From the NCBI GenBank assembly GCA_937900875.1, contig CALCGD010000164.1:1-46036 (forward strand): DNA of 46,036 nt, read 5' to 3'. A program made the translations under genes and the position numbers. Of the stretch, positions 8,298 to 16,222 are shown piece after piece. The stretch is from an uncultured Flavobacteriales bacterium (GTDB lineage Bacteria > Bacteroidota > Bacteroidia > UBA10329). A model generated the notes under the pieces. The model did not search any database and was not told the origin of the DNA. It saw only the letters and a program-made list of their open reading frames with translations. Position 1 is the stretch's first letter. Each line of letters starts with the position of its first letter.

Positions 8298-9260
8298 ATG
8301 TTGGTGTATTTCCTTTTTGCTGTAGGGTTTGTGTTGCTGATAAAGGGCGCAGATTGGCTTATTGAAGGCGCTGCCGACATAGCCCGAAAATTCCGAATTC
8401 CAGAGATTGTTATAGGGTTGACCGTTGTTGCTTTTGGTACATCGGCACCCGAGTTGGCGGTTAATATTATTGCTTCGGTAAACGGAAATAACGGTCTTGC
8501 TATTGGAAATATCGTAGGTAGCAACATTGCCAATGTACTGCTTATTTTAGGTGTTGCAGGAACGATTACAAGTCTTTCGGTAAAGACAAATACTGTTTGG
8601 AGAGAGATTCCTTTTAGCCTTTTTGCTGCTCTCATTCTCGGCTACATCGTCAACGATCAGTTGCTAAGCGATTCCAACACAAACATCATTTCAAGAGCCG
8701 ATGGGCTGTTACTTATTGGTCTTTTTGTTCTATTCCTTTTCTACACTTTTCATTTAGGCAAAAACAACCTCACCGAAGAATTGCCTGAGGCTGATGATGC
8801 GCGGCCAATGTGGAAGTCTGTTGGAATGCTGTTGGTTGGTTTAATCGGATTGGTTATTGGCGGACAATGGATTGTTGACGGAGCCGTTTCTTTGGCTCGC
8901 TTATTCGGTTATTCAGAGTCGTTTGTTGGCTTCACCATTGTGGCAATTGGCACTTCACTTCCTGAGCTTGCAACAGCTGTTGTGGCGGTTAGAAAAGGCA
9001 ATACTGACCTTGCCATTGGAAACGTAATCGGCTCCAATATCTTCAATATTTTCTGGGTCCTCGGGCTTTCTGCCACCATTAGCCCAATGACATTTGACGC
9101 TTCTGATAACCCAAGTATTCTGCTGAATATTGGAGCCAGTGCCGTACTATTTGTCCTGCTTTTTATAGGAAAACGGCACATTTTAGAGAAGTGGCAAAGT
9201 GGCCTGCTTCTGCTAGTTTATGCTGCCTATATCACGTTTTTAACAATGAGTGGGAAGTAG
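8298..9260 (+). CDS. Calcium/sodium antiporter (CaCA superfamily, YrbG-like)
   Basis: The 320-residue protein is an inner-membrane cation/Ca2+ exchanger. It is built of two inverted homologous halves, each with an alpha-repeat signature: GLTVVAFGTSAPELAVN followed by GNIVGSNIANVLLILG in the first half, and GFTIVAIGTSLPELATA followed by GNVIGSNIFNIFWVLG in the second. About ten hydrophobic segments are visible, with a short charged loop (NLTEELPEADDARP) between the halves. Length and motifs match the YrbG family, which exchanges Ca2+ for Na+. It is convergent with the M42 peptidase gene, with only 3 nt between stop codons. Confidence 0.94.
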   Translation: MLVYFLFAVGFVLLIKGADWLIEGAADIARKFRIPEIVIGLTVVAFGTSAPELAVNIIASVNGNNGLAIGNIVGSNIANVLLILGVAGTITSLSVKTNTVWREIPFSLFAALILGYIVNDQLLSDSNTNIISRADGLLLIGLFVLFLFYTFHLGKNNLTEELPEADDARPMWKSVGMLLVGLIGLVIGGQWIVDGAVSLARLFGYSESFVGFTIVAIGTSLPELATAVVAVRKGNTDLAIGNVIGSNIFNIFWVLGLSATISPMTFDASDNPSILLNIGASAVLFVLLFIGKRHILEKWQSGLLLLVYAAYITFLTMSGK

Positions 9261-9263
9261 GTT

Positions 9264-10310
9264 TTACCTATGCGCCCAATCAAACGTATCTAACTCTTCC
9301 AAGCATCTTTGTAAAAGAAGAATACTCTTCTCGATATCGCCTTTATCGGCCATTTCAATTACTTGATGAATATGGCGTGTTGGGATAGAAATGGCTCCTG
9401 CAATTGAACCGCCCGGACTGAAACGTTGAATGGCTGCCGTATCAGTTCCTCCAGCAGTTAGAACTTCTGGTTGCCACTGAATTTTATGTTTATCGGCTGT
9501 TTTTTTCATGAATTCTACCATGCGGTAATCGCAAACGGTAGATGCGTCCATAATCTTGATTGCAGTTCCTTTTCCGAGAGAAGTAATTTTCTCGTGAGCT
9601 TGTGCTCCAGGAACGTCATACGCAATGGTAGTATCCAATCCGAAGCCAAAATCTGGCTGGTGCATAAGCGATGAAACCTGCGCCCCACGAATTCCTATTT
9701 CTTCTTGAACAGTGAAAACTCCGTAAACATCATACGGCACATCGCCCAAAGTTCTGAGGGCTTCAATGAGGATGAAAACTGAGATGCGGTTATCAATGCT
9801 TTTGCAGTTCACGCAATTTCCCATTTCAATGAGTTTGCGTTCGCGGGTAATCACGTCTCCAACAGAAATGTACTTCTCAACCTCTTCCTTCGACATTCCC
9901 ATATCGATGAAATAATCGGTGGTTTTTGGAAGCTTAGCGCGTTCCTCTGCGGTCATTACGTGTATAGGTTTTGAACCCATTACGCCTATCAGATCTTTCT
10001 TTCCATGAACAATTACACGCTGAGCGGTCAGGGTTTTTGGGTCGAAGCCACCTAACGTATGGAAGCGCAGAAATCCGCCATCCTCAATGTGTGTAACCAT
10101 GAAACTGATTTCGTCCATGTGGGCACCAATCATCACTTTCTTTCGCTCCTTTCCTTTTTTGATGGCAGTTACGTTTCCAAGATTGTCAACCGAAACTTCG
10201 TCAACCAATGGAGTAACTTCTCTAAGAACGATGTCTCGAATTCTCTTTTCGTAACCTGGCGCGCCTGCTACTTCGCAGATTTCGGCCATCAATTTTATAT
10301 CTAAAGGCAT
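9264..10310 (-). CDS. M42 family metallopeptidase (glutamyl/deblocking aminopeptidase-like)
   Basis: The 348-residue protein is an M42 aminopeptidase, which forms large cytosolic tetrahedral complexes and trims peptides. Metal and catalytic residues are present in order: GAHMDEI (His and catalytic Asp), KSIDNR (bridging Asp), VQEEIGIRGA (catalytic Glu and metal Glu), GLDTTIAYD (Asp) and PTRHIHQ (His). Length fits the family. It lies 43 nt downstream of pyk but has its own promoter in that gap, so it can be expressed separately from the fatty-acid/pyk block. Confidence 0.92.
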   Translation of the reverse strand: MPLDIKLMAEICEVAGAPGYEKRIRDIVLREVTPLVDEVSVDNLGNVTAIKKGKERKKVMIGAHMDEISFMVTHIEDGGFLRFHTLGGFDPKTLTAQRVIVHGKKDLIGVMGSKPIHVMTAEERAKLPKTTDYFIDMGMSKEEVEKYISVGDVITRERKLIEMGNCVNCKSIDNRISVFILIEALRTLGDVPYDVYGVFTVQEEIGIRGAQVSSLMHQPDFGFGLDTTIAYDVPGAQAHEKITSLGKGTAIKIMDASTVCDYRMVEFMKKTADKHKIQWQPEVLTAGGTDTAAIQRFSPGGSIAGAISIPTRHIHQVIEMADKGDIEKSILLLQRCLEELDTFDWAHR

Positions 10311-10330
10311 GTGTTTGTTTTTTGGAAGAT

Positions 10331-10357
10331 CAAATCTATAAAAACCTCTAAGGTCAA
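10331..10357 (-). promoter_or_regulatory. Promoter of the M42 peptidase gene (TTG-N16-TAGATTTG)
   Basis: On the minus strand TTG (10357-10355) overlaps the pyk stop codon region, and 16 nt later comes TAGATTTG (10338-10331), an exact TAnnTTTG match. The ATG follows 20 nt downstream. This points to a separate transcription start within the pyk-peptidase gap. Confidence 0.5.
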
Positions 10358-11778
10358 TTTACCATACTCAATTTCATCATGTTCGATTGGCCTCGGTCTG
10401 TAATTGGCATACTGGCTATGTTGATGACGAGGTCCCCTTCTTTCACCATTCCTTCGCGCTTTAGGCGCAATTTTAGGTCGGCAATGGTGTGGTCAGTACT
10501 CACGTATTTATCGTAATAGAAGCCCCGTACACCCCAAACTAAACTCAGCATATTAAGGATGGATCGGTTATCGGTGAATACGAAAATATTGGCCTTAGGT
10601 CTGTAACTACTAATCTTAAAAGCCGTGTAGCCAGAGTTGGTCATGGTAATGATACCCTTCGCATCAGACTGTGCTGCTAGCGTTACCGAAGTCTGGCAAA
10701 TAGAATCCGTTATTGTTCGTTCAATACTAGAAATAGGATTGACCGTTCGGTTGTAAATGTCTCCCTTGTTTTCAACGTGGCGGATAATGCTGTACATGGC
10801 TTTGATTACCAGGTCTGGGTGGTCTCCTACGCTTGTTTCTCCACTTAACATCACTGCGTCTGCGCCATCTAAAACAGCATTTGCCACATCATTTACTTCT
10901 GCTCGGGTAGGTGCGGGATTGGTAATCATGCTCTCCATCATTTGGGTTGCTATGATCACTGGCTTAGACTCATTGATGCACTTTTTTACAATGGTTTTTT
11001 GAACCATCGGCACTTCTTGCATTGGTATTTCAACCCCAAGATCGCCACGCGCTACCATTACAGCATCGGTTTCGCTAATAATGTTGTTGAGGTCTTTTAC
11101 GGCTTCGGGCTTTTCTATTTTCGCAACCACTTTGCTCTTTCCGCCCTGTTCCTTTATTAGGTTTTTAAGTTCGATTACATCCTCTGCACGTCTGACAAAA
11201 GAAAGGCCAATCCATTCTACATTATGCTTTACAGCAAATGCTAAATCTTCCAAGTCTTTTTCGGTAAGACAAGGCATAGAAATCTTTGTGTTTGGAAGAT
11301 TTACGCCCTTACGAGACTCCATTAATCCACCATGCTCTACCGTAGCGGTAACTTCCGTTTTGCGGTCGGTTCCAGTTACCTGAAGAACTAATTTTCCATC
11401 GTTAATAAGAATTGTATCGCCTTCCGCCACATCCTTCGGAAACTCTGGGTAGCTTAAGTATACTTTCTTCGCATCACCCACACATTTCTTGGTGGTTATG
11501 GTAAGCTGATGACCGCTTTTAATTGGCACCCCACCATCTTTCACCTCTCCCAAACGAATCTTTGGTCCTTGCAAATCTGCCAACAGACCCACGTGTAACC
11601 CTAGCTCATCGTTTAGCTCTCGTACGTTTTTTATTATCTCAAAAACATCATCATGGCTACCATGAGAGAAGTTAAGCCGAGCGATGTTCATCCCACTTTC
11701 AATCAAACTTCTAAGGTTTTCTTTTGAGCAAGAAGCTGGCCCAATCGTGGCAATTATTTTAGTCTTATTAAAGCTCAT
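10354..11778 (-). CDS. pyk: Pyruvate kinase
   Basis: Pyruvate kinase converts phosphoenolpyruvate and ADP to pyruvate and ATP, the last step of glycolysis. The 474-residue product starts with TKIIATIGPASCS and contains the substrate-binding NFSHGSHDD motif, VAKIEKPEAVKDL with the catalytic Lys, MVARGDLGVEIP, the IIATQMMESM signature and LDGADAVMLSGETSVG. The C-terminal regulatory domain is complete. Its ATG overlaps the stop of the upstream IPExxxVDY gene by one base (TAATG), so translation is likely coupled. Confidence 0.97.
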   Translation of the reverse strand: MSFNKTKIIATIGPASCSKENLRSLIESGMNIARLNFSHGSHDDVFEIIKNVRELNDELGLHVGLLADLQGPKIRLGEVKDGGVPIKSGHQLTITTKKCVGDAKKVYLSYPEFPKDVAEGDTILINDGKLVLQVTGTDRKTEVTATVEHGGLMESRKGVNLPNTKISMPCLTEKDLEDLAFAVKHNVEWIGLSFVRRAEDVIELKNLIKEQGGKSKVVAKIEKPEAVKDLNNIISETDAVMVARGDLGVEIPMQEVPMVQKTIVKKCINESKPVIIATQMMESMITNPAPTRAEVNDVANAVLDGADAVMLSGETSVGDHPDLVIKAMYSIIRHVENKGDIYNRTVNPISSIERTITDSICQTSVTLAAQSDAKGIITMTNSGYTAFKISSYRPKANIFVFTDNRSILNMLSLVWGVRGFYYDKYVSTDHTIADLKLRLKREGMVKEGDLVINIASMPITDRGQSNMMKLSMVN

Positions 11779-12284
11779 TAATGCATTAAGTTTAAGTATG
11801 CTGGTAGTGATTCGGTATCAACCCGTTTTGCCGCATTTACAAGCGGAATCAAGTTCAATTGGTCTTCAATATCGTTCAATTCTTCTTCGTCAAATTGTCC
11901 GTAAGCCAAAAAGAAGAAATCAACCTTTGGTAATTCTTGAATGAGCAACTCTGGCTGTTCTGTTGCAAACAAGTCTCCATCTCTTGTAACAAGATCTTTA
12001 ACTAAAGGTTGATTGCTTATTACAAAATACTCTTTGTGCGTTACTTCATCCGCATAAATAAACTGCGAATACGTGGGTAAATGTGGCTTTTTTTCCTCTT
12101 CCAAGAAATCCTTTATTCTAGTAAAACCACACTTGAAATGCTCATTTAATGCAAAACACAATCTGTAATCTTTCTGGTGACAATACACATGATACAATTC
12201 GAAGTCGGGTTTTTGAGGAAGCCAGTCGTTCATTTGCAGTCTCATGTGGTTACCAAAGGTATTATTGATTGGCATCAACTTCAA
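11778..12284 (-). CDS. IPExxxVDY family protein
   Basis: This 168-residue protein of unknown function sits where IPExxxVDY-family proteins usually sit in Bacteroidota, between rnc and pyk. The signature is degenerate: IQELPKVDFFFLAYG (about residues 118-132) replaces the usual IPE-x3-VDY with LPKVDF, and FFLAYG follows as in the family. The N-terminal DYRLCFALNEHF segment also fits. No catalytic residues are evident. It overlaps pyk by one base and lies 26 nt after rnc. Confidence 0.75.
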   Translation of the reverse strand: MKLMPINNTFGNHMRLQMNDWLPQKPDFELYHVYCHQKDYRLCFALNEHFKCGFTRIKDFLEEEKKPHLPTYSQFIYADEVTHKEYFVISNQPLVKDLVTRDGDLFATEQPELLIQELPKVDFFFLAYGQFDEEELNDIEDQLNLIPLVNAAKRVDTESLPAYLNLMH

Positions 12285-12310
12285 TTGGAAATGAAGAAAT
12301 GATTGGTTTA

Positions 12311-13030
12311 TTAAACCTCAATGTTTAAAGCCTCGCAAGCTTCCTTAGATGCAGCCTGCTCCGCGCGTTTTTTGGTTCGATCTGTTCCAACTCCAATAGC
12401 TTTTCCTTCAACCAAAAGTTCTATTGTAAATGAAGGCCGATGTCCATCTGCTGTTCCACTAATAATGTTGAAAGTAAACTCCTTTTTTTCCTTTTGGCAC
12501 CATTCGATTATTTTGCTTTTAAAGTTGGCATCATCCTTCAAAAGCTTGTCCAAATCAATGTAGTTGTCAATCATTCTGTCAAGCACAAATTTCTCTGCTG
12601 AAGGAAATCCCCTATCCATGAAAATGGCCCCAATCAACGCTTCCAATGCATCGCCACCAAGCGAAGAGCCCGTTTGATTGTTTTCACTATTCTTGGTTAC
12701 CAAATCAGGTAAACCAAGCTTACGCGCTAGGCCATTTAAGTTTTTTCGGCTAACCACTTTTGACCTTGTTTCTGTTAGGAAACCCTCATTTTCAAATGGG
12801 TAGCGCTGAAAAATGTACTTAGCAACGATGGCGCTAAGCACCGCATCGCCTAAAAACTCAAGTCTTTCATTGCTTACGAGGGTTCCATCTGCCAGTCTTT
12901 CTCCTGCCGACCGATGAATAAGCGCAAGCTTGTAAACGGCTAAGTTTTTGGGTTTAAACCCTAGAAGATTTTGCAGCGAGGTACTCAGTTTTTTATCTCG
13001 ACTGAAAAAACTGCGAAGCGAACTGAGCAA
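12311..13030 (-). CDS. rnc: Ribonuclease III
   Basis: RNase III cleaves double-stranded RNA in rRNA maturation and mRNA decay. The 239-residue product has the signature NERLEFLGDAVLS (residues about 54-66), a second acidic cluster GDALEALIGAIFMDRG with the catalytic Glu, and a C-terminal dsRNA-binding domain (DDANFKSKIIEWCQKE to KKRAEQAASKEA). The start is a TTG at 13030, 11 nt after the fabF stop. No better ATG is available before the conserved core (LAVYKLALIHRS). Confidence 0.95.
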   Translation of the reverse strand: MLSSLRSFFSRDKKLSTSLQNLLGFKPKNLAVYKLALIHRSAGERLADGTLVSNERLEFLGDAVLSAIVAKYIFQRYPFENEGFLTETRSKVVSRKNLNGLARKLGLPDLVTKNSENNQTGSSLGGDALEALIGAIFMDRGFPSAEKFVLDRMIDNYIDLDKLLKDDANFKSKIIEWCQKEKKEFTFNIISGTADGHRPSFTIELLVEGKAIGVGTDRTKKRAEQAASKEACEALNIEV

Positions 13031-13041
13031 GGGTAACAGAA

Positions 13042-14295
13042 TTACTGAACGAACTTTTTGACGATAACTGAGGCATTGTGACCTCCAAACCCAAACGTAT
13101 TGCTGAGCGCAGCATTTACAGTTCGCTTTTGAGCCTTATTAAAGGTGAAGTTTAAATCAGGATGAAACTCCGGATCGTCTGTAAAATGGTTAATCGTTGG
13201 CGGAACAATATCATCTCTAACCGCCATTACGCAGGCAATTGCTTCAATGGCTCCCGCGGCTCCTAAAAGGTGCCCGGTCATCGACTTGGTTGAGCTGATG
13301 TTTAGGTTGAAAGCGTCCTTGCCAAACACTTGTCTTATTGCTTTTGATTCAGCAATATCGCCAAGCGGAGTGCTGGTTCCATGAACGTTTATATAGTCAA
13401 TCTCGCTAGGCTCCATGCCTGCATCACGTAGGGCATTTCTCATTACGTTCATAGCCCCCAAACCTTCTGGATGGGGCGCTGTAATGTGATGTGCATCTGC
13501 ACTCATCCCTCCACCAACTATCTCGGCATAAATTTTTGCTCCCCGTGCTAAGGCATGCTCTAATTCTTCAACAATTAAACAGCCAGAGCCTTCGCCAAGT
13601 ACGAAACCATCTCGGTCAACATCAAATGGACGCGAAGCTGTTTCAGGAGAATCGTTCCGTTGAGAAAGGGCTCTCATGGCATTAAATCCACCAACACCAG
13701 CCTGATTTACAGCCGCTTCAGAACCGCCTGACACAATAATATCAGCTTGCCCGAGTCGAATGTAATTGAAGGAATCAATCAATGAATTTGTTGAAGAAGC
13801 ACACGCAGAAACGGTAGTGAAATTAGGACCGCGAAGATTCCATTTCATTGAAATGTGACCTGCAGCAATGTCCGCAATCATCTTTGGAATGAAGAATGGA
13901 TTGAAGCGAGGTGTACCATCGCCTGCGGCAAATTCGGTACACTCGTCATAAAACGTTTTTAACCCACCAATACCAGAACCCCAAATAACTCCCGCACGGT
14001 CGTTATCTATGGTTTCCTCATTTAAACCAGAATCTGCCCAAGCTTCGGTTGCAGTAACTAATGCATATTGAGCATATAGGTCAAGTTTACGGCCTTCTTT
14101 TCTGTCAAAATGGTCGTCAGGATTGAATCCTTTTACCTCACAGGCAAACTGCGTTTTGAATTTAGAAGCGTCAAAATGAGTGATTGGAGCAGCACCGCTT
14201 TTACCAGCAACAAGATTGGCCCAGTACTCTGTAAGCGTGTTGCCTACAGGAGTCAGTGCCCCAATACCTGTTATTACTGCTCGTTTTAGCTCCAT
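13042..14295 (-). CDS. fabF: Beta-ketoacyl-ACP synthase II
   Basis: FabF condenses malonyl-ACP with acyl-ACP in type II fatty-acid elongation. The 417-residue protein starts MELKRAVITGIGALTPVGN and contains the catalytic Cys in TVSACASSTN, the two active-site His motifs NVHGTSTPLGD and STKSMTGHLLGAAGA, and the terminal FGFGGHNAS glycine loop. It lies directly downstream of acpP, with a pair of stem-loops in the 80-nt spacer, and upstream of rnc. Confidence 0.97.
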   Translation of the reverse strand: MELKRAVITGIGALTPVGNTLTEYWANLVAGKSGAAPITHFDASKFKTQFACEVKGFNPDDHFDRKEGRKLDLYAQYALVTATEAWADSGLNEETIDNDRAGVIWGSGIGGLKTFYDECTEFAAGDGTPRFNPFFIPKMIADIAAGHISMKWNLRGPNFTTVSACASSTNSLIDSFNYIRLGQADIIVSGGSEAAVNQAGVGGFNAMRALSQRNDSPETASRPFDVDRDGFVLGEGSGCLIVEELEHALARGAKIYAEIVGGGMSADAHHITAPHPEGLGAMNVMRNALRDAGMEPSEIDYINVHGTSTPLGDIAESKAIRQVFGKDAFNLNISSTKSMTGHLLGAAGAIEAIACVMAVRDDIVPPTINHFTDDPEFHPDLNFTFNKAQKRTVNAALSNTFGFGGHNASVIVKKFVQ

Positions 14296-14307
14296 TATTA
14301 ACTGAAA

Positions 14308-14374
14308 TACCCGCTTCCCAGCGTTTTTTAACGTTAGGAAGCGGGTAAATGTTTTTCCTCGTAAACGGAGGAAA
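14308..14374 (-). promoter_or_regulatory. Two tandem stem-loops between acpP and fabF
   Basis: The acpP-fabF spacer holds two perfect hairpins on the transcript. The first, straight after the acpP stop, pairs TTTCCTC (14374-14368) with GAGGAAA (14360-14354) around a 7-nt loop. The second pairs TACCCGCTTCC (14347-14337) with GGAAGCGGGTA (14318-14308), 11 bp, with a small inner CGTT/AACG stem. Neither is followed by a long U tract. They may act as leaky terminators or 3'-end stabilisers that keep acpP mRNA in excess over fabF; this role is inference. Confidence 0.6.
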
Positions 14375-14375
14375 T

Positions 14376-14612
14376 TTACTTAGCGTTCTCTTCTATGTAT
14401 TTAATCGCCTCACCAACCGTACCGATGTTCTCGGCCTGATCGTCTGGAATAGCAATATTGAATTCTTTCTCGAATTCCATTATCAATTCTACGGTATCCA
14501 AAGAATCCGCTCCTAGGTCGTTGGTGAAGCTTGCCTCTGGCGTTACTTCGTTCTCATCAACTCCTAATTTATCTACTATTATAGCTTTTACTCTTGATGC
14601 AATATCAGACAT
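14376..14612 (-). CDS. acpP: Acyl carrier protein
   Basis: ACP carries growing acyl chains on a 4'-phosphopantetheine arm. The 78-residue protein starts MSDIASRVK, and the modified Ser lies in [15 protein letters not shown] (about residues 35-49). Acidic composition and length match AcpP. The reading frame extends 12 codons further upstream, but the ATG at 14612 is preceded by an AAAAGG stretch at a suitable distance and matches the family start. It is first in the acpP-fabF-rnc block and has its own promoter. Confidence 0.97.
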   Translation of the reverse strand: MSDIASRVKAIIVDKLGVDENEVTPEASFTNDLGADSLDTVELIMEFEKEFNIAIPDDQAENIGTVGEAIKYIEENAK

Positions 14613-14645
14613 GATTATCCTTTTTTGATAGGTTTCTAACCGCTG

Positions 14646-14673
14646 CAAACTTAAACAAATTTCAATTCTACAA
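14646..14673 (-). promoter_or_regulatory. acpP promoter (TTG-N17-TAAGTTTG)
   Basis: On the minus strand TTG (14673-14671) is followed after 17 nt by TAAGTTTG (14653-14646), an exact TAnnTTTG match. The predicted start gives a leader of roughly 25-30 nt containing an AAAAGG ribosome-binding-like stretch before the ATG at 14612. Confidence 0.6.
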
Positions 14674-14838
14674 GCTTTTGTTATGCGTGCCTAACAATCG
14701 ACACTGTTAATGTCAATTGTTTAATATCTCAGTACCATAGAATAATGAAGAGTGGTCTATAATTATGCAACTATGCTGGCCTTAACAATAATTAAGAGCA
14801 TACGGCTTAAGCACGAACCATTAGCCCCCTCATTTGGT

Positions 14839-14846
14839 TAATTTTG
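14839..14846 (+). promoter_or_regulatory. -7 element (TAATTTTG) of the TolC-like efflux operon
   Basis: An exact TAnnTTTG match lies 20 nt upstream of the ATG at 14867. No TTG is seen at the usual -33 spacing. It is the only good match in the gap shared with the divergent acpP promoter. Confidence 0.4.
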
Positions 14847-14866
14847 GCACAGATTAAAAGTAAACC

Positions 14867-16222
14867 ATGGGTATTAAAAGAATTGCGGTAACTGTATTTA
14901 GCACAATCTTTTTGGGGATTTTTTCATTTAATGCAAATGCCCAAGATGAATGGACTTTAGAACGTTGCCTGACGCACGCCTTTGACAACAATATTCAAAT
15001 AAAGCAATCTACCCTGCAGCAAGAGTCTGCCCGTCTAGATAAGACGCAATCACTTGCTCAGTTGTTTCCGAGTTTAAATGCGAGCACCAGTTTCAATACC
15101 AATTTTGGACGAAACATTGACCTTGCTACCAATAGTTATGTTAACGAACAAACCAATTCAAACAGTTTCTATGTAGGGAGCAGCATTCCGCTTTTTAATG
15201 GGTTTAGATTGCTCAATTCGTTCAAACAATCTCAGATTGACATGCTTGCAGCTGAGTACGATTTACAAGGGCTTACCAATGATATTGTAATGAACATTGC
15301 AACTGCTTTTATGCAGGTAATGTTTAATGAGGAATTGCTTCTTGTGGCTCAAGAGCAATTGGAAATAACCGGAGAGCAACTTAACCGAACCCAAAAATTG
15401 GTTGACGCAGGATCTTTACCAGCTGGAAATGTTTATGATGTTCAGGCGCAAATGGCATCTAATGAATTGCAGGTGATAAATATGGAGAATGCCTTAAGTG
15501 CTTCTGTCTTAACGTTAAAGCAACTACTCAATTTACAAGCTTCAGAAAGCTTCAGAATAAAACGCCCAGATGTTGATTTGCCTGTTGATGGATTAGGAGG
15601 TAAAACCGTTGGAACCGTTTACGACCACGCACTCAACAACTGGCCAAAAATTAAGGCTAGAGAGTCTCGATTAGAAAGTGCCAGAAAAGGAGAAAAGATT
15701 GCATTTTCTACCTATACGCCAACACTTAGTGGCAATGCTTCAATCTCTACCAGATACTCAAGCGCTTCCTTTCTTGGAGACCCAGATCCGTATGGAACAC
15801 AGTTAGACCAAAATTTAGGAGAAAGCATTGGTCTAAATCTAAATATCCCAATTTTTAATGGGTTGCAAAGTAGAACAAGTGTTCATAAATCAAGATTAAA
15901 CAGGATGAATGCAGAGCTGCAGCTTCAGGACGAGAAGAACAGATTATATGCAGCAGTACAACAGGCGTATAATGATGCAAATGCTGCAAAGCGCCAGTAT
16001 GATGCTAGTGATAAAAGTGTGCAAGCCACCGAAAAAGCGTTCGAATATGCCGAGCAGCGGCATCAAGTAGGAATAATGAACACGTTAGAGTTCAATGTGG
16101 CCACAAATAATTTAACTCGTGCACGCTCTGAGGCACTTCGCGCCAAGTACGATTACATTTTCAAAATGAAGGTGCTAGACTTCTACCAAGGCAAACCAAT
16201 TACCTTTGACCAGGTCAAATGA
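14867..16222 (+). CDS. TolC family outer-membrane efflux protein
   Basis: The 451-residue product is a TolC-type channel protein that would span the outer membrane and periplasm as a trimer. It has a signal peptide (IFLGIFSFNANAQ), the N-terminal WTLERCLTHAFDNN motif and two homologous OEP halves made of long amphipathic helices. Each half has a strand region (SFYVGSSIPLFNGFRL; SIGLNLNIPIFNGLQS) that contributes to the barrel. Its stop overlaps the adaptor ATG (ATGA), so the two are translationally coupled. Confidence 0.93.
   Translation: MGIKRIAVTVFSTIFLGIFSFNANAQDEWTLERCLTHAFDNNIQIKQSTLQQESARLDKTQSLAQLFPSLNASTSFNTNFGRNIDLATNSYVNEQTNSNSFYVGSSIPLFNGFRLLNSFKQSQIDMLAAEYDLQGLTNDIVMNIATAFMQVMFNEELLLVAQEQLEITGEQLNRTQKLVDAGSLPAGNVYDVQAQMASNELQVINMENALSASVLTLKQLLNLQASESFRIKRPDVDLPVDGLGGKTVGTVYDHALNNWPKIKARESRLESARKGEKIAFSTYTPTLSGNASISTRYSSASFLGDPDPYGTQLDQNLGESIGLNLNIPIFNGLQSRTSVHKSRLNRMNAELQLQDEKNRLYAAVQQAYNDANAAKRQYDASDKSVQATEKAFEYAEQRHQVGIMNTLEFNVATNNLTRARSEALRAKYDYIFKMKVLDFYQGKPITFDQVK

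Noticed and set aside
14649-14838. Small RNA or tRNA gene in the largest intergenic gap
   Set aside because: Apart from the acpP and tolC-like promoter elements and a weak CTTAA/TTAAG inverted repeat, no cloverleaf or strong hairpin with a U tract was seen.
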